Below, one piece after another: positions 1-12,989 of a DNA stretch of 64,000 nt. The notes below the pieces were generated by a model that saw nothing but the letters and a program-made list of their open reading frames with translations, was not told where the DNA came from and did not search any database. Origin of the DNA: Neodiprion pinetum (lineage: Eukaryota > Arthropoda > Insecta > Hymenoptera > Diprionidae); assembly GCF_021155775.2 (NCBI RefSeq), contig NC_060235.2, positions 16,455,193-16,519,192 of the forward strand. The letters are read 5' to 3'. Positions within the stretch are counted from its first letter, which is position 1. Every line of letters begins with the position of its first letter. A program made the position numbers and the translations under genes.

Positions 1-2
1 AT

Positions 3-1768
3 CGAGACATTATTGGTGTTGCGGAAACTGGTTCTGGTAAAACGTTGGCTTTCCTAATTCCCCTGCTCCTTTGGATTACAAGCCTTCCGAAAATTGAGAG
101 ACTTGAAGAAGCCGACCAAGGACCTTACAGCATAATTCTAGCCCCGACTCGGTGAGTTAAACAAAAGAGCAAATGATATTTTTCAACAATACTTTTTGAT
201 GATAAATATTTTTGCACGGCAAGTTAAGTGGATTGATGACTGTTGTTACATTATTCGTGAATATGATTCAACTTGTATCAATCCCATAGTGAATTGGCCC
301 AGCAGATTGAAGAGGAAACTAACAAATTTGGACAACCCCTTGGCATCAGGGTTGTTGTTGTTGTTGGTGGTCTATCAAGAGAAGAGCAAGGGTTCAGATT
401 ACGAATGGGTTGTGAGGTACGATGAAATAAGACATTTGCGCGTTTATGCAAATGAAAGTTAATTTTTAACTTATAATTAACTCATTTTTTGATATTAAAC
501 TGTTTCAGATAGTCATCGCTACCCCTGGTAGATTGATAGATGTCCTGGAGAATCGATATTTGGTTTTGAATCAGTGCACATATATTGTTCTCGACGAAGC
601 TGATAGAATGATAGACATGGGATTTGAACCAGGTGAGCAACACTTTGCTCTTCTTAGCTCTCAGAGAAATATAAAACACATACTTACCTTGCCTTCTTTG
701 TCCCGCTCAGACGTTCAAAAGATCCTGGAATACATGCCGGTGACAAATTTGAAACCAGACAACGAAGATGCTGAGAATGAAGAAAAATTGTTGGCCAATT
801 ACAATACTAAGAAAAAATACCGACAGGTGGGTGGCGAATATCTTTTAAGTCCCTTCCTATGATAATAAATAGAATCTGTTTTCTGGATTTTTGTTTGTCA
901 TGGAAAAAAAATAGTACATCACAGAAATTTTAATTTTTCAGACTGTGATGTTCACGGCTACAATGCCCGCAGCTGTTGAACGACTTGCCAGAACATATCT
1001 CAGGAGACCTGCTGTCGTCTATATCGGCAGCGTTGGAAAACCAACGGAAAGAACAGAGCAAATAGTTCATATAATGGGAGAGGCAGACAAGAGAAGAAAG
1101 CTAATGGAAATACTGAGCCGTGGTGTCGAGCCGCCTGTTATTATATTCGTAAACCAAAAGAAGGGTGCCGACGTTTTGGCAAGAGGACTTGAGAAACTTG
1201 GGGTAAGACTCTGGAAACTCATACTACATGTGTAAGGAAAATTGTCCAATAGAATGCTTTCATTATTAAATATTTTTTATTCACAGTACAATGCCTGCAC
1301 TTTGCATGGTGGCAAAGGTCAGGAACAAAGAGAATACGCCCTCGCATCTCTCAAAGGTGGTAGCAAGGATATTTTGGTTGCCACGGATGTTGCTGGTCGT
1401 GGTATCGACATCAAAGATGTATCAATGGTTATAAATTACGACATGGCTAAAACTATCGAAGGTAAATTATTCTGGAATTTTAAATCCTTCCGATGAGAAT
1501 TCCAAAATTTTAACATCGTTAATGGCTTCTCATTTTTTCATCAGATTACACTCATCGTATCGGTAGAACCGGACGTGCGGGAAAAGCCGGTCTTGCTATA
1601 TCTTTCTGCACAAAGGACGACAGCCACTTGTTCTACGATTTAAAACAGACTATTCTGGGCAGTCCTATCTCTACGTGCCCACCGGAATTACTCAACCATC
1701 CCGACGCCCAGCATAAGCCTGGTACTGTGGTCACCAAGAAGAGGCGGGAAGAGAAGATATTTGCATAA
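3..1768 (+). CDS. DDX23: DEAD-box RNA helicase DDX23/Prp28, C-terminal part (5' truncated by window)
   Basis: Spliceosomal U5 snRNP helicase that in known orthologues helps exchange U1 for U6 at the 5' splice site. Seven exons can be joined in frame: 3-151, 290-416, 509-632, 711-826, 942-1202, 1287-1461, 1545-1768, giving 391 residues and a TAA stop; every junction has GT/AG. Visible motifs in order: AETGSGKT (Walker A), PTRELAQQ, TPGRL, DEAD, TAT (FTATMP, the Prp28-type motif III), IIFVNQKK, VATDVAGRGID and HRIGRTGRAGK. The C-terminus ends KKRREEKIFA, as expected for this family. The N-terminal RS-like region and Q motif lie upstream of the window, so about half of the usual ~800 residues is present. 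The small introns (about 75-140 bp) and intact frame argue for a live gene. Identification is strong. Confidence 0.96.
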
Positions 1769-1848
1769 ATGTATTGCGTTTCCTTCTTTAATGTTTACAA
1801 TTCGATTCAATCTTTTACACGTGATTGAGTCCGTCGATAATATTTTAC

Positions 1849-1854
1849 AATAAA
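1849..1854 (+). promoter_or_regulatory. Poly(A) signal for DDX23
   Basis: AATAAA lies 81 bases after the DDX23 stop codon in AT-rich sequence, the normal spacing for a short insect 3' UTR. Confidence 0.6.
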
Positions 1855-2869
1855 TTTCATGTGTACATTTGCAATAGATATAATGTATGTGATATATATG
1901 TAGATATTTCGGCGTATTCGTTTGAAGTTATATTGGTTCACGAGACTAGTTTCCATACGTCATGCTCCGTATTCCAATTATATCCATAAAAAGTGATTAA
2001 ACAAATTTGAATTTTTCCGCGTATCAACCGCCATCAAGTTAAAAAAAAGTTGCCCAACTACAATAAAGCTACATACCCATTGGTTGAACCCATTTTTTAA
2101 ATCTCTTCGCCGTGAATCCGGTAGGTAATTGACAATTTTCTAGCGATCAACCGACGGCATGCAACGGACAAGCATCCTTGACCAGAAACAAGCTCGATGC
2201 ATTTCTGATTCTATATTTATCCCTTCTAAAAATCTCGGCGCTAAAATCCAACTCCTCCCTCCAATATGCAACAATGGCAAACATACGATACTCATCCTTC
2301 GATCGGTACGAATGGAGAATAATTTTAAAGTTCATGAACGGGCGTAATACTGTAAAAAAAAAAAGAAAGAAATTGTTGTCACAGAGCCAACGGCCTGTTT
2401 TTCTGTGGTTCTTTTTTTGGCATACATACGTTCACACGAATTAAATAATATATAGATATAACCTGACTAGGATTACGTAGCCTTCAGGAAATAACCTGGA
2501 GGGGGGCAAAAGCGTCCTAAATATAAATTGTACGAACGGAAAATATTGTTGTTCGCGACAATCGTGAAACGTGCATTTTGGAGGGGGAAGGCTTTTCGTT
2601 ATACTCCGCGATACTCTGGTGCGAGTGAATTTCTCAACGCGTGCGCGGTGCGGTACCAAGTGCTAACAATTTCGATATACATTATAGGTATAGTGCAAAG
2701 AAGCCGGAGGTAGTTGGTTAGCCATTCATTTGATGGTCTAGAGCCGACTCAACAGTTCCGCGACATCAGGACGAACGTAACAAATATTATAATCCTAACG
2801 CCACACTCGTGCCACCAGTCGCAGAAAATCCTACATCCTTGGGTGGGGTAAAGGGCATAACACGTAACA
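1855..2869. other. Intergenic region and likely ALDH4A1 5' UTR
   Basis: No coding exon is supported here. The stretch links two genes on the same strand and probably contains the promoter and 5' leader of ALDH4A1 in its last few hundred bases (GC rises after about 2,550). Short open frames in both strands show no family resemblance. Confidence 0.5.
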
Positions 2870-5800
2870 ATGCTAAGCGTATGTCGACAAGCTGTCATCT
2901 CCGGCGGACAAAAGTGAGTCTGAACTATTACAAAAAATAGAAAAAGAAAGAAAAATTTGAAATATCGACAGCGCGTTTATGAATTCTCATTGATTCAGGC
3001 TCGCCGTCGGTATATTCCACTATTCTCATACCTGGCATATTCGACTGTTTCAATTCCGTCACACCTATATACCTGCTTTGGTACTTGCATTCGATTTACC
3101 CATAGCTTGCTTATACATTCGCAAGTACATGCCTACTATATACATATATATGCATGCAGCGTGCATAATTGGCTTGAAGTGTAATAGATGTAGCCCGATT
3201 ATACATATTCATCTAATCCCCATGCTATTTCACTGCACTGATATCTTTGAGAAAGTACAGCACCTTTTTTTGTTGTACTTTATTTATTCCTTAAAATTTT
3301 ATTAACCATATCATACTTTGGCTATCATAAACGAAGATTTTTCATCACCATGATAAGTTGATCCTCAGGTGTTAAAAAGAGTAGTTATGCAATGTCTCTT
3401 GTAAATACATTATACAGCTTGGTACACTGGATCTGCTGACACACATATGCTGAAGCGTTTTAAAATACCACGTACCAGCCACCAAGATGCACACTGATGC
3501 ATCGAATGCTGCAACCTACACTTGCTGCATCTGCAAATAATTTGCAACACACCATTTTAAAATATATCAAATATAGATATTTTTCTTCTGTTTGCTCTTA
3601 TGATTTTTAATCTGTGAAGGATTATTACCCATTTTATTTGCCTTTTTATCAACATATCATACTATGTACTTTACAATCTGAATTCTTTGTATGGAGAATA
3701 TCCTATATAAATACTTATCGAGCAATTCATTTTCAAGTCTCACTCAGAGAATTTATTTTTTATGTTCCTCTAAATGTTGTTTCTAAGTAATTTGAACTTG
3801 AGTGAAGAACTTAGCTCACCTGTTTCATCCAATTACATGTCTTCGAAATTTATTGAGAGAGTGGCAGTAGCTCAAGCAATCGTCTGTGGTCTCCAGAGTG
3901 AGAAATGCTAATGATGAACAGTTGAAGCAGATTGATAAGCCTGTATTAGTTAGCAGATAAATTCGTCCCTATCTTGAAACTCCATGTATCAAAGTCCAAG
4001 CGTGCACTCTAAACAATTTCATTGTATTAAGCACATATTCATGTATACAGATGATGTAATAAGCAGTGACAGCTTTGATAGATAATTGATTTTGAAAGAC
4101 ATTTCTCGTTGTATTAAACTATTTTCAAATAGCTTGATCTCACTATTTCACTATTTCTTCTTAGAACTGGAATACGGTCATTGTCGAGTGTCGTGCCAGT
4201 GATATGTCCCCCCGAATTTCCATTGGAGAACGAGCCTGTCCTTGGATATGAGAAAAACAGCAAAGAGCGGGCAAATCTCCAGGCTGCTCTAAAAGTGATG
4301 AGCAGTGAGGTCGAGGATGTCCCCATTGTCATCGGCTCGGAGGAATTTAGAACTGATAATTACAAGTATCAAGTCATGGTGAGTAGGACAGTCCCAATCA
4401 AATTTTATTCAATGTCTAATACAAAAATTATATTGAATGATATTACAACGCCTATGAATTCTGGCATGTTTTTATATTACAAGAAGTTACATCAATTATC
4501 ATTTTTGATTTTCAGCCTCATAATCACAAGCACAAAATAGCTAAGTTCTATTATGCGACTCCTGAGCTGGTCCAAAAAGCGATAGATGTAGCTGTGAAAA
4601 CTCAGCGGGAATGGGAGAGATATCCAATTGAAAAAAGGCTTGAAATTTGGCTGAAGGCTGCCGAACTGATGCAAAATAAGTACAGACAGAATTTAAATGC
4701 AGCTACGATGCTTGGACAGAGCAAAACCGTTATTCAAGCCGAAATTGACAGCAGCGCTGAGCTGATAGACTTCTTTAAAATAAATGGATACTTTGCCAAA
4801 GAAGCTATAAAGTACAAACCGATTTCACCCGATCCTAAGGAAACTCTCAACTCAATGAGGTATAGAGGCATGGATGGATTCGTCGCTGCAATTTCTCCCT
4901 TCAATTTCACTGCTATTGGGGGTAATCTTAGTTACACACCAGCGCTTATGGTGAGCATCTTGATTTTGGCGCAATCTCATAAATGATGGCATAAATTGCG
5001 CACTCACAAGTAAACTGAATTGAAAATAGCTGTTGACATATTCTTAAGAGAAATACATGTTTTCCATTTGTTATATTCATTGCTTAGGGTAATGGCGTTT
5101 TGTGGAAACCATCTGACACTGCAGTACTTTCCAATTGGTGGATTTTCAAAATCTGCAAAGAAGCTGGGGTACCTCCAGGAGTTGTAAATTTTATTCCGTG
5201 CGATGGTCCGGTATTTGGAAATACGATAACCGCGTCCCCTTACCTTTCCGGTATTAATTTCACTGGGTCCGTACCGACGTTTAACAGGCTTTGGACCCAG
5301 GTTGGAAATAATGTAAACAAATATAAAAATTATCCAAAAATGATCGGTGAATGCGGCGGAAAAAACTATCACTTTGTTCATCCAAGTGCTGATATTACCA
5401 CCGTCGTTATTGGCACTATCAAAAGCGCATTTGAGTATAACGGACAGAAGTGTTCAGCATGCAGTAGGATGTACGTTCCTCAATCTCTATGGGGGAAGGT
5501 GAGATATGAAGGTGTAATTCTTTGCTTATTATTAATTCAATTACATGTTTGGATTGAAACACTTTGCAGATACTCATTTTACAGTTATGATCCTTCGCGG
5601 ATCTTAGTACGAAAATTGTAATTTATAATATTTGTGATGCTATGTTAGATTATTATGTTTTTTTATTATCTTTTATGGAAGTATTGAACATTTCTAGATC
5701 AAGGAAGGTCTTCTCGAAACTCGTGACAAATTGAAAATCGGGGACGTTCAAGACTTCACTTCATTCACCTCGGCTGTAATAGACAAAAATGCATTTAAGA

Positions 5801-6567
5801 GAATCACGTCTTACATCGAACATGCGAAATCCTCAAATACCACCGAAATAATAGGAGGTGGTACTTATGATGATTCGTAAGTACTTATTGCAAGACATTT
5901 GGTCGTTTTTACCATTATTATTATGGTCCACCTAGATGCATCATTGTTCTCATCATTTTCAGACAAGGTTACTTTGTCCAACCAACGATCATCGTATCTA
6001 AGGATCCCAAGGACAAGCTGATGACTGAGGAAATCTTCGGCCCTGTTCTAACAATTTATGTATACAAAGATGCGGATCTTGAGTCAACCCTGAAACTGGT
6101 AGAGAGTTCGACGCCATACGCACTGACAGGAGCGATATTTTCCAAAGACTTGTGAGTATTTTGTGGGCAGGTTTTCTTTTTGGATGTTATGTAATATTAA
6201 TAGCAGTCATCTTCCACAGCATTGTAATCCCTTGATCATTGTGCTAGTTACTGAGCTCTCTCCCATAACATATTCCAATCATTTTTACATTTTATATTTT
6301 AACATATTCCAATCATAGTCCAATGTTTACAGAAAGTGGGCTCGATACGCATTAGATGAACTAAAGTATACGGCAGGAAACTTCTACATAAACGACAAAT
6401 CGACGGGATCTGTGGTAGGTCAGCAACCGTTTGGTGGAAGTCGGATGTCGGGTACAAACGACAAAGCTGGCGGGCCACATTATGCCCTACGATGGGCTTC
6501 TCCGCAGGCCATAAAGGAAACGTTCGTGCCTCAGACGACCTACGACTACAAGTATATGAGATCTTAG
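2870..6567 (+). CDS. ALDH4A1: Delta-1-pyrroline-5-carboxylate dehydrogenase, mitochondrial
   Basis: Oxidises glutamate gamma-semialdehyde/P5C to glutamate with NAD+ in the mitochondrial matrix, the second step of proline catabolism. Exons 2870-2913, 4165-4378, 4516-4950, 5088-5498, 5698-5876, 5963-6151 and 6333-6567 join in frame to 568 residues (human enzyme 563). The start is the ATG opening the short basic exon MLSVCRQAVISGGQK, typical of a mitochondrial presequence; intron 1 is 1.25 kb. Family marks: ISPFNFTAIGGN and WKPSDTA in the NAD-binding fold, NFTGSV, the ECGGKN version of the ALDH glutamate motif specific to this subfamily, the catalytic cysteine in NGQKCSACSRMY, EEIFGPVL, and the C-terminal QQPFGGSRMSGTNDK. 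All splice phases agree and no frame break is seen. Identification is very strong. Confidence 0.97.
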
Positions 6568-7395
6568 ATGTGTGTTTATGGCATAATGAGAAGCGTATAA
6601 TGGATCGGTTATTACGAATCGACCGTTATTCCTGTGATGTGGAAGAAAGCCAGGATAGTATTAAAAATTTGACCATAATGACGATTAGGGAGCGCGTTTC
6701 ACTCAGAGTTGGTAATGGATAAATTTTGACAAAAAACGACAACGCGTTATGTGCAAGATTTAACGGATAATCACAATCTCCTAGTCCAATTGGAATACAA
6801 ATAGAACGCTCTTCTACTTATCTATCGAATCTCAAGAGTAATTGAAGTCTTATTTTAGAAACTTATTTTCCAATTTCTGTTTTCTCTTGAAAAAATCGGT
6901 CCTTGAATCAATGGCTCAGGCTGTTCTAGCAAATATAGCTGCTTAAACGGCTTAAACAAAGACTACCACGTCACGTTACAATTATTTGTATCGTCGTCAT
7001 GTCTTAGGACAATATGAATGAATAGTCTTGAATGTTTACGATACCATGTGGAATAAAGTTGGTATTTCATTGTTAGTATTCAGCGAGCATATCAATTTGT
7101 ATTCATGATTGTTTCGTCGTAACTTATGTAAAATTGTAATATTTGAATTATTCAAGTGATTGCAGAGAAGTTAAGTAGGTATTTTTTCAATGGATACATA
7201 GGTGTATCAGAATGATGAGATGTATTACAATTATGTAATCGTTAACGAGTGTGGATAATAGTAACAACAAAGTATATGTATGCATACATATATATATGTG
7301 TATATACTTATATGTGTGTATATTACAATATGCACCATATAATGCAGATGTAGTGGCTAATGTTCTGATGTTATTTATTCTATTTGTAAAATAGC

Positions 7396-7401
7396 AATAA
7401 A
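7396..7401 (+). promoter_or_regulatory. Candidate poly(A) signal for ALDH4A1
   Basis: AATAAA about 830 bases after the ALDH4A1 stop, followed by AT-rich sequence; another AATAAA-like site occurs near 7,488. The 3' UTR therefore probably runs from 6,568 to about 7,420 or 7,510. The sequence from there to 8,085 holds no feature I can name. Confidence 0.45.
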
Positions 7402-8085
7402 GTGTAAAAACGATTAACTATATTGATTGTAGTAATCATTGTATATTTTAATTGCTTATGTCTGCATTCATCGTTATAATATAGGTATAATAAAATCGAC
7501 AGATTGAGATAGTTGGTTTTGGACTAAATTTCTTATGTTTCTGAATTCCTACAAATGCCTATTTCTTGTGGACGGTGTGGTTTCGGAAGGGAATCTGAAG
7601 AGGTGTGATTTGGCTAGTTATTTCACCAGCTTTGTGTGCAAAAATTTCAAGCTTCAGTAACCAATATTAATGGATAATATATGTCAGTATAAAAGATGAT
7701 AGTACGAATTTTCTCAAAAATAAACCGAGTCGAGTCTGTCTGCGAAAAATGCTGATTCGAAGAGTCTTTTCCAAATGACTGGATCCTCGAATACTCGAAA
7801 AATATCAGTTCATAAATCATGGGATCGACATCTGGAAAATTACAAGACTTCTTTCTTCGGCTGTAATTTTCGATCCGCTGTTTTCGATAACTTCAAATCA
7901 CGCGCAATTGCTTTATGTCGCAAAATTACATCGATTATTTTTCGTTAAAGAAAAAAAATAAGAATTGTATGGACGTAATTTTCGATGAATAGAGAGAAGA
8001 TTGAGCAGCCATCCTTGTCTCTCTAGCGACGCATGCGCGACATAGACAGAAATGGCTCCGCGACTCTCATTTACGGTGTATGAAT

Positions 8086-8212
8086 AGCTCTGTTCGTTTT
8101 AGTTACACTTTACTACACTTTTTACACTTTTCCTGAATCTAGCCGATGGAAGGCGCCCTTTCCTAGAGAAAGTGTAAAAAGTGTAGAAAGTGTAACTAAA
8201 ACGAACAGAGCT
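8086..8212. mobile_element. 127-bp palindromic miniature element with ATGAAT duplication
   Basis: Two arms of about 45 bp, opening AGCTCTGTTCGTTTTAGTTA and closing with its reverse complement, surround a ~35-bp loop. ATGAAT flanks both sides (8080-8085 and 8213-8218), with the preceding T also shared, consistent with a 6-7-bp target-site duplication. No coding capacity. The superfamily is not clear from the ends. Confidence 0.65.
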
Positions 8213-8335
8213 ATGAATGCATGGAGACTACTTGTCCACCAGTCAGCTTACGGGTCTGTAAGACCCATAGGTGGGCCCACGGGTTGGGACCATTATAACC
8301 AATATGGTGGCATGCAGTATTATCAAGAGAGGAGG
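8213..8335 (+). CDS. Orphan first exon of a possible small mitochondrial protein
   Basis: An ATG opens 41 codons that end at a good donor (AGG|GTAATT). The peptide is tryptophan/tyrosine-rich (for example GWDHYNQYGGMQYYQERR) after a short N-terminus with basic residues, and reads like the start of a small mitochondrial inner-membrane protein, but I do not recognise the family. No continuing exon was found downstream on this strand, where the decayed transposase gene lies instead. It may be a first exon with a long intron, or a gene fragment. The palindromic element directly abuts its start codon. Confidence 0.35.
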
Positions 8336-8728
8336 GTAATTTTAAGTTAATCATGAAATGAGTGTATCATATTTATAAAAATATGAGCAGAAGTTGCAGT
8401 TGAAAACATAAAATATCAAAAATAATAACAAATTATAAAATATATGAAAAATATAAAGTAATATAAAATAAATAGATGTCATAGTAAACCTATGAGGTCG
8501 AGGTTCGTAACGTTGACACAACAGAATAATCGAAAAAAGTTTGAACTTTGAGGAGTCGAACCTTTCAAAAACAGTAAACTACACTGCATAATTTTTGAAG
8601 TTGGGTAAAACATAGGGTCTCGCTTATTTTGCAATTATAACAATATTTGAGTTCTAAAATTGTGCTTTTTCCGAGTATCCTATTGCATCATCGTTGTGAC
8701 TTTCAAGCTGCTAGAAATTACGTTTTCA

Positions 8729-11700
8729 TCATCTAGATAATTTTCTCTTTTCACGGCTCTGTTTTAGAACGTCCCGTGTATGAATTTTCGTCCATTGTCG
8801 CATTCTCATAGTTATGTAGTATTGCGTGACATATAATACCATCTCATCCTTGTATTGTTCACAACGAAATGAAAAGCTGTAATTCTGTATCATATCAGAC
8901 ACAGTAGATTCATATACAGATTGATTCTGAGATTCTATGTGATTACAGAAGTAATTCTTGATCGCTGATAGAAGAGAGAACAGAAATATATTGCTATGAA
9001 TTAAACGACCTCTGGTTTTCATATTAATCAATTCTGTTTCGCTGAGAGTATCATTTTCTTTAACTGACTGAAAGGCTATCTGACATACTTGATACTTATT
9101 TTGATTTCTCAATTTGCGGCACAAAAATCCAGTCACATAATATATTATGCAATTGACAACCGAAGCTGACGCATAATCATGGTCAAACCTAACAACATCT
9201 TCGTATTCCCATTCCGTTGTTTGGATAATGGAGTCTAACTTCGTTTTTAATTCTTTCAAGTGTTTTGAAATGTGTGTAGTATCCTTTCTAATAATCATTG
9301 GGTAATCGGCTAATGAAACTAAAGGCTTGTGGGTTACTTTTTGCACTATACAATTTCCAAATTTTGGGGGTGTCAACAGTTGATATATTGATATTAATTT
9401 ATAAAGTTGTAAAAATGAGGGAAGCGTAGGGTAGTCATTAGCAGCTCCTGCTTGCCGGATAATTCCAAAAAATTGCTGCAATATAGATCAGATACCATTT
9501 TATAGCTAAAATAGGCTTAACACAAGGAAATGTAATATCCAATACTACAATATTGATATACTTAGTTTAAAGTGTGATACAAATTGGGTCCCCCCTCCCC
9601 CAAGATATAAAATCGGAAGGCACAACAAATATCAAATGTGTAAGATTTTACCTCCAAACGATCTTGACTCATATTAGCAGTCAAGATATATTCAAAATCA
9701 TATGTATTGAGGAGCTGTTCGCATAAAGCTATGGTAGATAAAAGGGTTACTCGCAAGCCTTCAGTTGTGCTCCTCATAAGAAATTGATCACGGATAATCT
9801 GACTATTTATAAACTTGTGATCCCAATTATCAAGCCAATTCAAAGCATTTTGAAAGGTCTAGGACAGATTACTCTTAATCCTCATGTTGCATTGTACAAC
9901 AGATAGGAGAGATAAGCTCGTTCTGCCAACTTATTATTTTCCATAATTCAATGACCTGCATACGTCAAGATCCTTACTACCGTTTCCTTCATTTGGAAAA
10001 CGTCTGTTCAATGCATCGAGCATTCCATTCAGTAAAAGTGTAAATTCAATGGTTTTTTGACAATTTACAAATTGTGATGAAATTTTGCGGTGATAAAATT
10101 ATAAACCTACCGCAACGCTGTTGCTGAAAATATATTAAAAGTATGTTCAAACAAATACATGTAAGCGTAGTACCAAATACAAGTGATTACCAAACCTTAG
10201 GAAATTCTAGTTTTGAAATAAAATATTAACAATCAATACTTGTGCTGCTAATGAGACTCTCATCTTCATGCAGTTCATTGGATTGATATGGTTCCGAGTT
10301 ACTTTTCGGCACACTCCGAGATTGGCTCGGTTCTTACAATTTTCGTAATATAAGTTTTTATACAGCCATTCAATGAAATTACCATCCATCTGTTGAGAAT
10401 AAAATTACAAGTATGTGAATTACTCACTGATCTCCATATGAACGAGATCAGTAGAATTACTGTATATATGACCAGTGAGGTTGGGAACGGGACCGACGAA
10501 CGTCAAGAAGGATAGAACACTTTTCACTAGATATAAAGTAAATTCACCTTCAAAATCCTATTAATCTGTAATCTATTTCGCACACATTTTATCAAATGTG
10601 GTGTATTCGAGAATATGTAGATTTTTCTAGGTTCATCCATTGGATTTTCAAAGAAATGGCAGGCATTATCTATGTTTCCTTGAACACCAAACTCTGTCCA
10701 CATCTTCCGATTAGTTGTCGCACCGTCGCAAATGATACTATCTGCATATTCTCCTGCTTTTTCTAGTTCTGTAATTGCTTTCAAGGCAAACTATGCAAGT
10801 ATTCTCCGAGATGTAGAACCTTTACAAGGGAATGTGGCTATTGAATGGTGAAACTCGCCCCCCCCCCCAAGGATAAAAACTAAGGTATAATCTGTCAAGT
10901 CATTTGAAATGCCGCTTTCTTGACCTTCTTTTTGTCCATTTCCGAGTCCATCAAATGTCATAGATTTTACGTTGATTGAAATGCTTTCCTGTACTTTCAT
11001 TTCATCAATCAGAAGAATTTCATGCTGAGCTATTGCTGGTAGATGGAACCGAGGTGCTTATGAATAGTCGTTCGAGATGATAAGGGTAATATGTTGTTGC
11101 TCTGCAAAAAAATAAAAGCTGCTGAGCTTCGTATTCATAACAGCATACACAACAGGAGTCATTCATTGGCAAATGTGTTGCGGTTGGATGTAGGACATTT
11201 ACCTATCGACCCACAGTCTCGAATAAGTAAAACCTAATCAACAAATTCCAGCATATACAGATTAAAGTTAACAGAGCAGAGCAGTTTATTACACCAAAAA
11301 TTATAATACAATGGTCAGCTGAATTATATCACAATCATACATGTGTTCAAAGTGCAATAATAAAAATTTCAATATTCTTTACATTAATATTATGTATGAG
11401 CAATCTGGCATGAGAATGTCCTGAGAACTCAATTTCATTCATGTCATTTTTATTAACTTTTTCACTCATAGACAAAGTTGATATAATTGGCAATTACGAA
11501 GTATAATGAAACAACTTGAATAATTATTATGTAGACGATTTTCAATTGACAACCAAATACAGAGTTTTGTCAGTAAAGTACGTTATTTATACAAATTGAG
11601 TGATTAAAATGTACAAGATCATTGATTATTAAAGCACGTTAACGTTCCGAACTTTGGCCTTACGATGTGCCAAATTAGTTCATATATAATAGGTGACTAA

Positions 11701-12893
11701 TTAATTTATCATTCGGAAGATTAAAAAAGACCTGTTACATTTCATGAGGCACCATGTACAGTTCATTAACCCTTCGTTGGCCACCAATACTTCAATCACG
11801 CCGTTAGTCGCCTAGGTCAAATTTGTCCTTGGCTGATCTTTACCCATTTAGGGGTAAGAAAAATTTTAAAAAATGTAGGTAACTAGTTTGAGGATTCTTT
11901 TTGATGTTCCGACAGTTAGAATAATAAAATGCTCAGTGATGCAATAAATAAAAATTAAGAAACAATAGGAAATCGAGTCGAATGACCATTTCAAAGAAAG
12001 TGCGAGTGGGCGAATTTGACCTACGTGGCCAACGCAGGGTTAAAATCTATGTACAAAGTACATACCTGAGCGTCAGGAAGATGCAACTTTTCCCAAGTTT
12101 TCTTCAAATGTACTCTTCTCAACATGAGCTAATTTGTCATGCAATTTGTTTACTTCTTGTGATATGCCACACAACCTTCGTCTACTTTTTTTGAAAGCCT
12201 GAGCTTGAACATGTCTTTTCAAAACTTTCTTTGCTAGCCGAATGCCTCCGCAAAATACTATCAAGAGATGCACACGATTTACAAGTTGAACCAGTTCCAA
12301 TTGTCAATGTACATGAGTTCTGTCGCCATCTGTTACTCATGTCCTTATAGGCACATCTTGGCTATACGTTTCTGTACTGCATGGCTAGAAGGTCCTCCGT
12401 TGCACACTGCTGACTTATTGATTTGGGCAATATCTTCTCATTGTTGGATGGTATTGCAACAACAGACATCACAGTATGTGCAAACTTCTTAAAAATAAAT
12501 ACTTGAATATCTAATTGTTGTTCTTATGCAGTTGAAAATATTTATGTGATTGTAAAACCATTCATTACACACGCTTTAGAATAAATAATTTTCCCAACGT
12601 TTGCAATACGAAGCTCTTCATATTGCAGAGAGAAATAATATATGTATCACTTGTATGACTTAGCTACTTACTTGGAACAACACCTTCCCAGATTGATCGC
12701 GGATAGTGACTTGATCCTGTATTTGATCAGGGTTGAAATGTTTTTGACAAATATATTGAGTCTTTTTTAAAACTATCCCAGTAAGAGCAATTGCATCTCT
12801 CCATTTATTGTATAGATCAATTGCTTTGGGAACAGTGAAAAAGCTATATCTTCCCCACATTCGTCTTGTGCACATCGATGACAAACACAACAA
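8729..12893 (-). pseudogene. Decayed THAP-domain P-element-like transposase
   Basis: Minus-strand exons, read from high to low coordinates: a THAP zinc finger (12672-12893: C-x4-C, conserved W, C-x2-H in YICQKHF), a basic coiled-coil stretch (about 12073-12300), the transposase core with LLIDEMKVQESI (about 11080 down to 10548), DGATTNRKMWTEFG and PHLIKCVRNRL, then exons starting at 10389, ending at 9964, 9652-9858, and 8729-9475. The last join gives QDRLE|QFFGIIRQAG, the hallmark of P-element/THAP9 C-terminal regions. Defects: an in-frame TAG at about 10786-10788 between RRILA and FALKAI; a stop in the segment near 10,110; the coil and the preceding Cys-containing stretch lie in different frames; and a MITE sits at 11,766. 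Terminal repeats could not be found, so element ends are unknown. Family assignment is firm; loss of function is likely. Confidence 0.85.
11766..12043. mobile_element. piggyBac-type MITE (TTAA duplication)
   Basis: 278 bp bounded by TTAA on both sides. The ends read CCCTTCGTTGGCCAC on the left and its near-perfect inverse (14 of 15) on the right, followed inward by a second inverted match (AGGTCAAATT). TTAA target and CCCT-type ends are characteristic of piggyBac-like elements. No ORF. It lies between the coil and core regions of the P-element-like gene. Confidence 0.75.
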
Positions 12894-12989
12894 CTCCTGC
12901 CAATATTTAAATAATGTTCCTTTTTATACTTTATAGATATTATATGGTTCATTTGTTTCGAACTTATTCTTATACCGTGGTTCCAACCA

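Noticed and set aside
10424..10452. Small hairpin CTGATCTC...GAGATCAG as a regulatory site
   Set aside because: An 8-bp stem inside an intron of a decayed transposase; nothing links it to a function.
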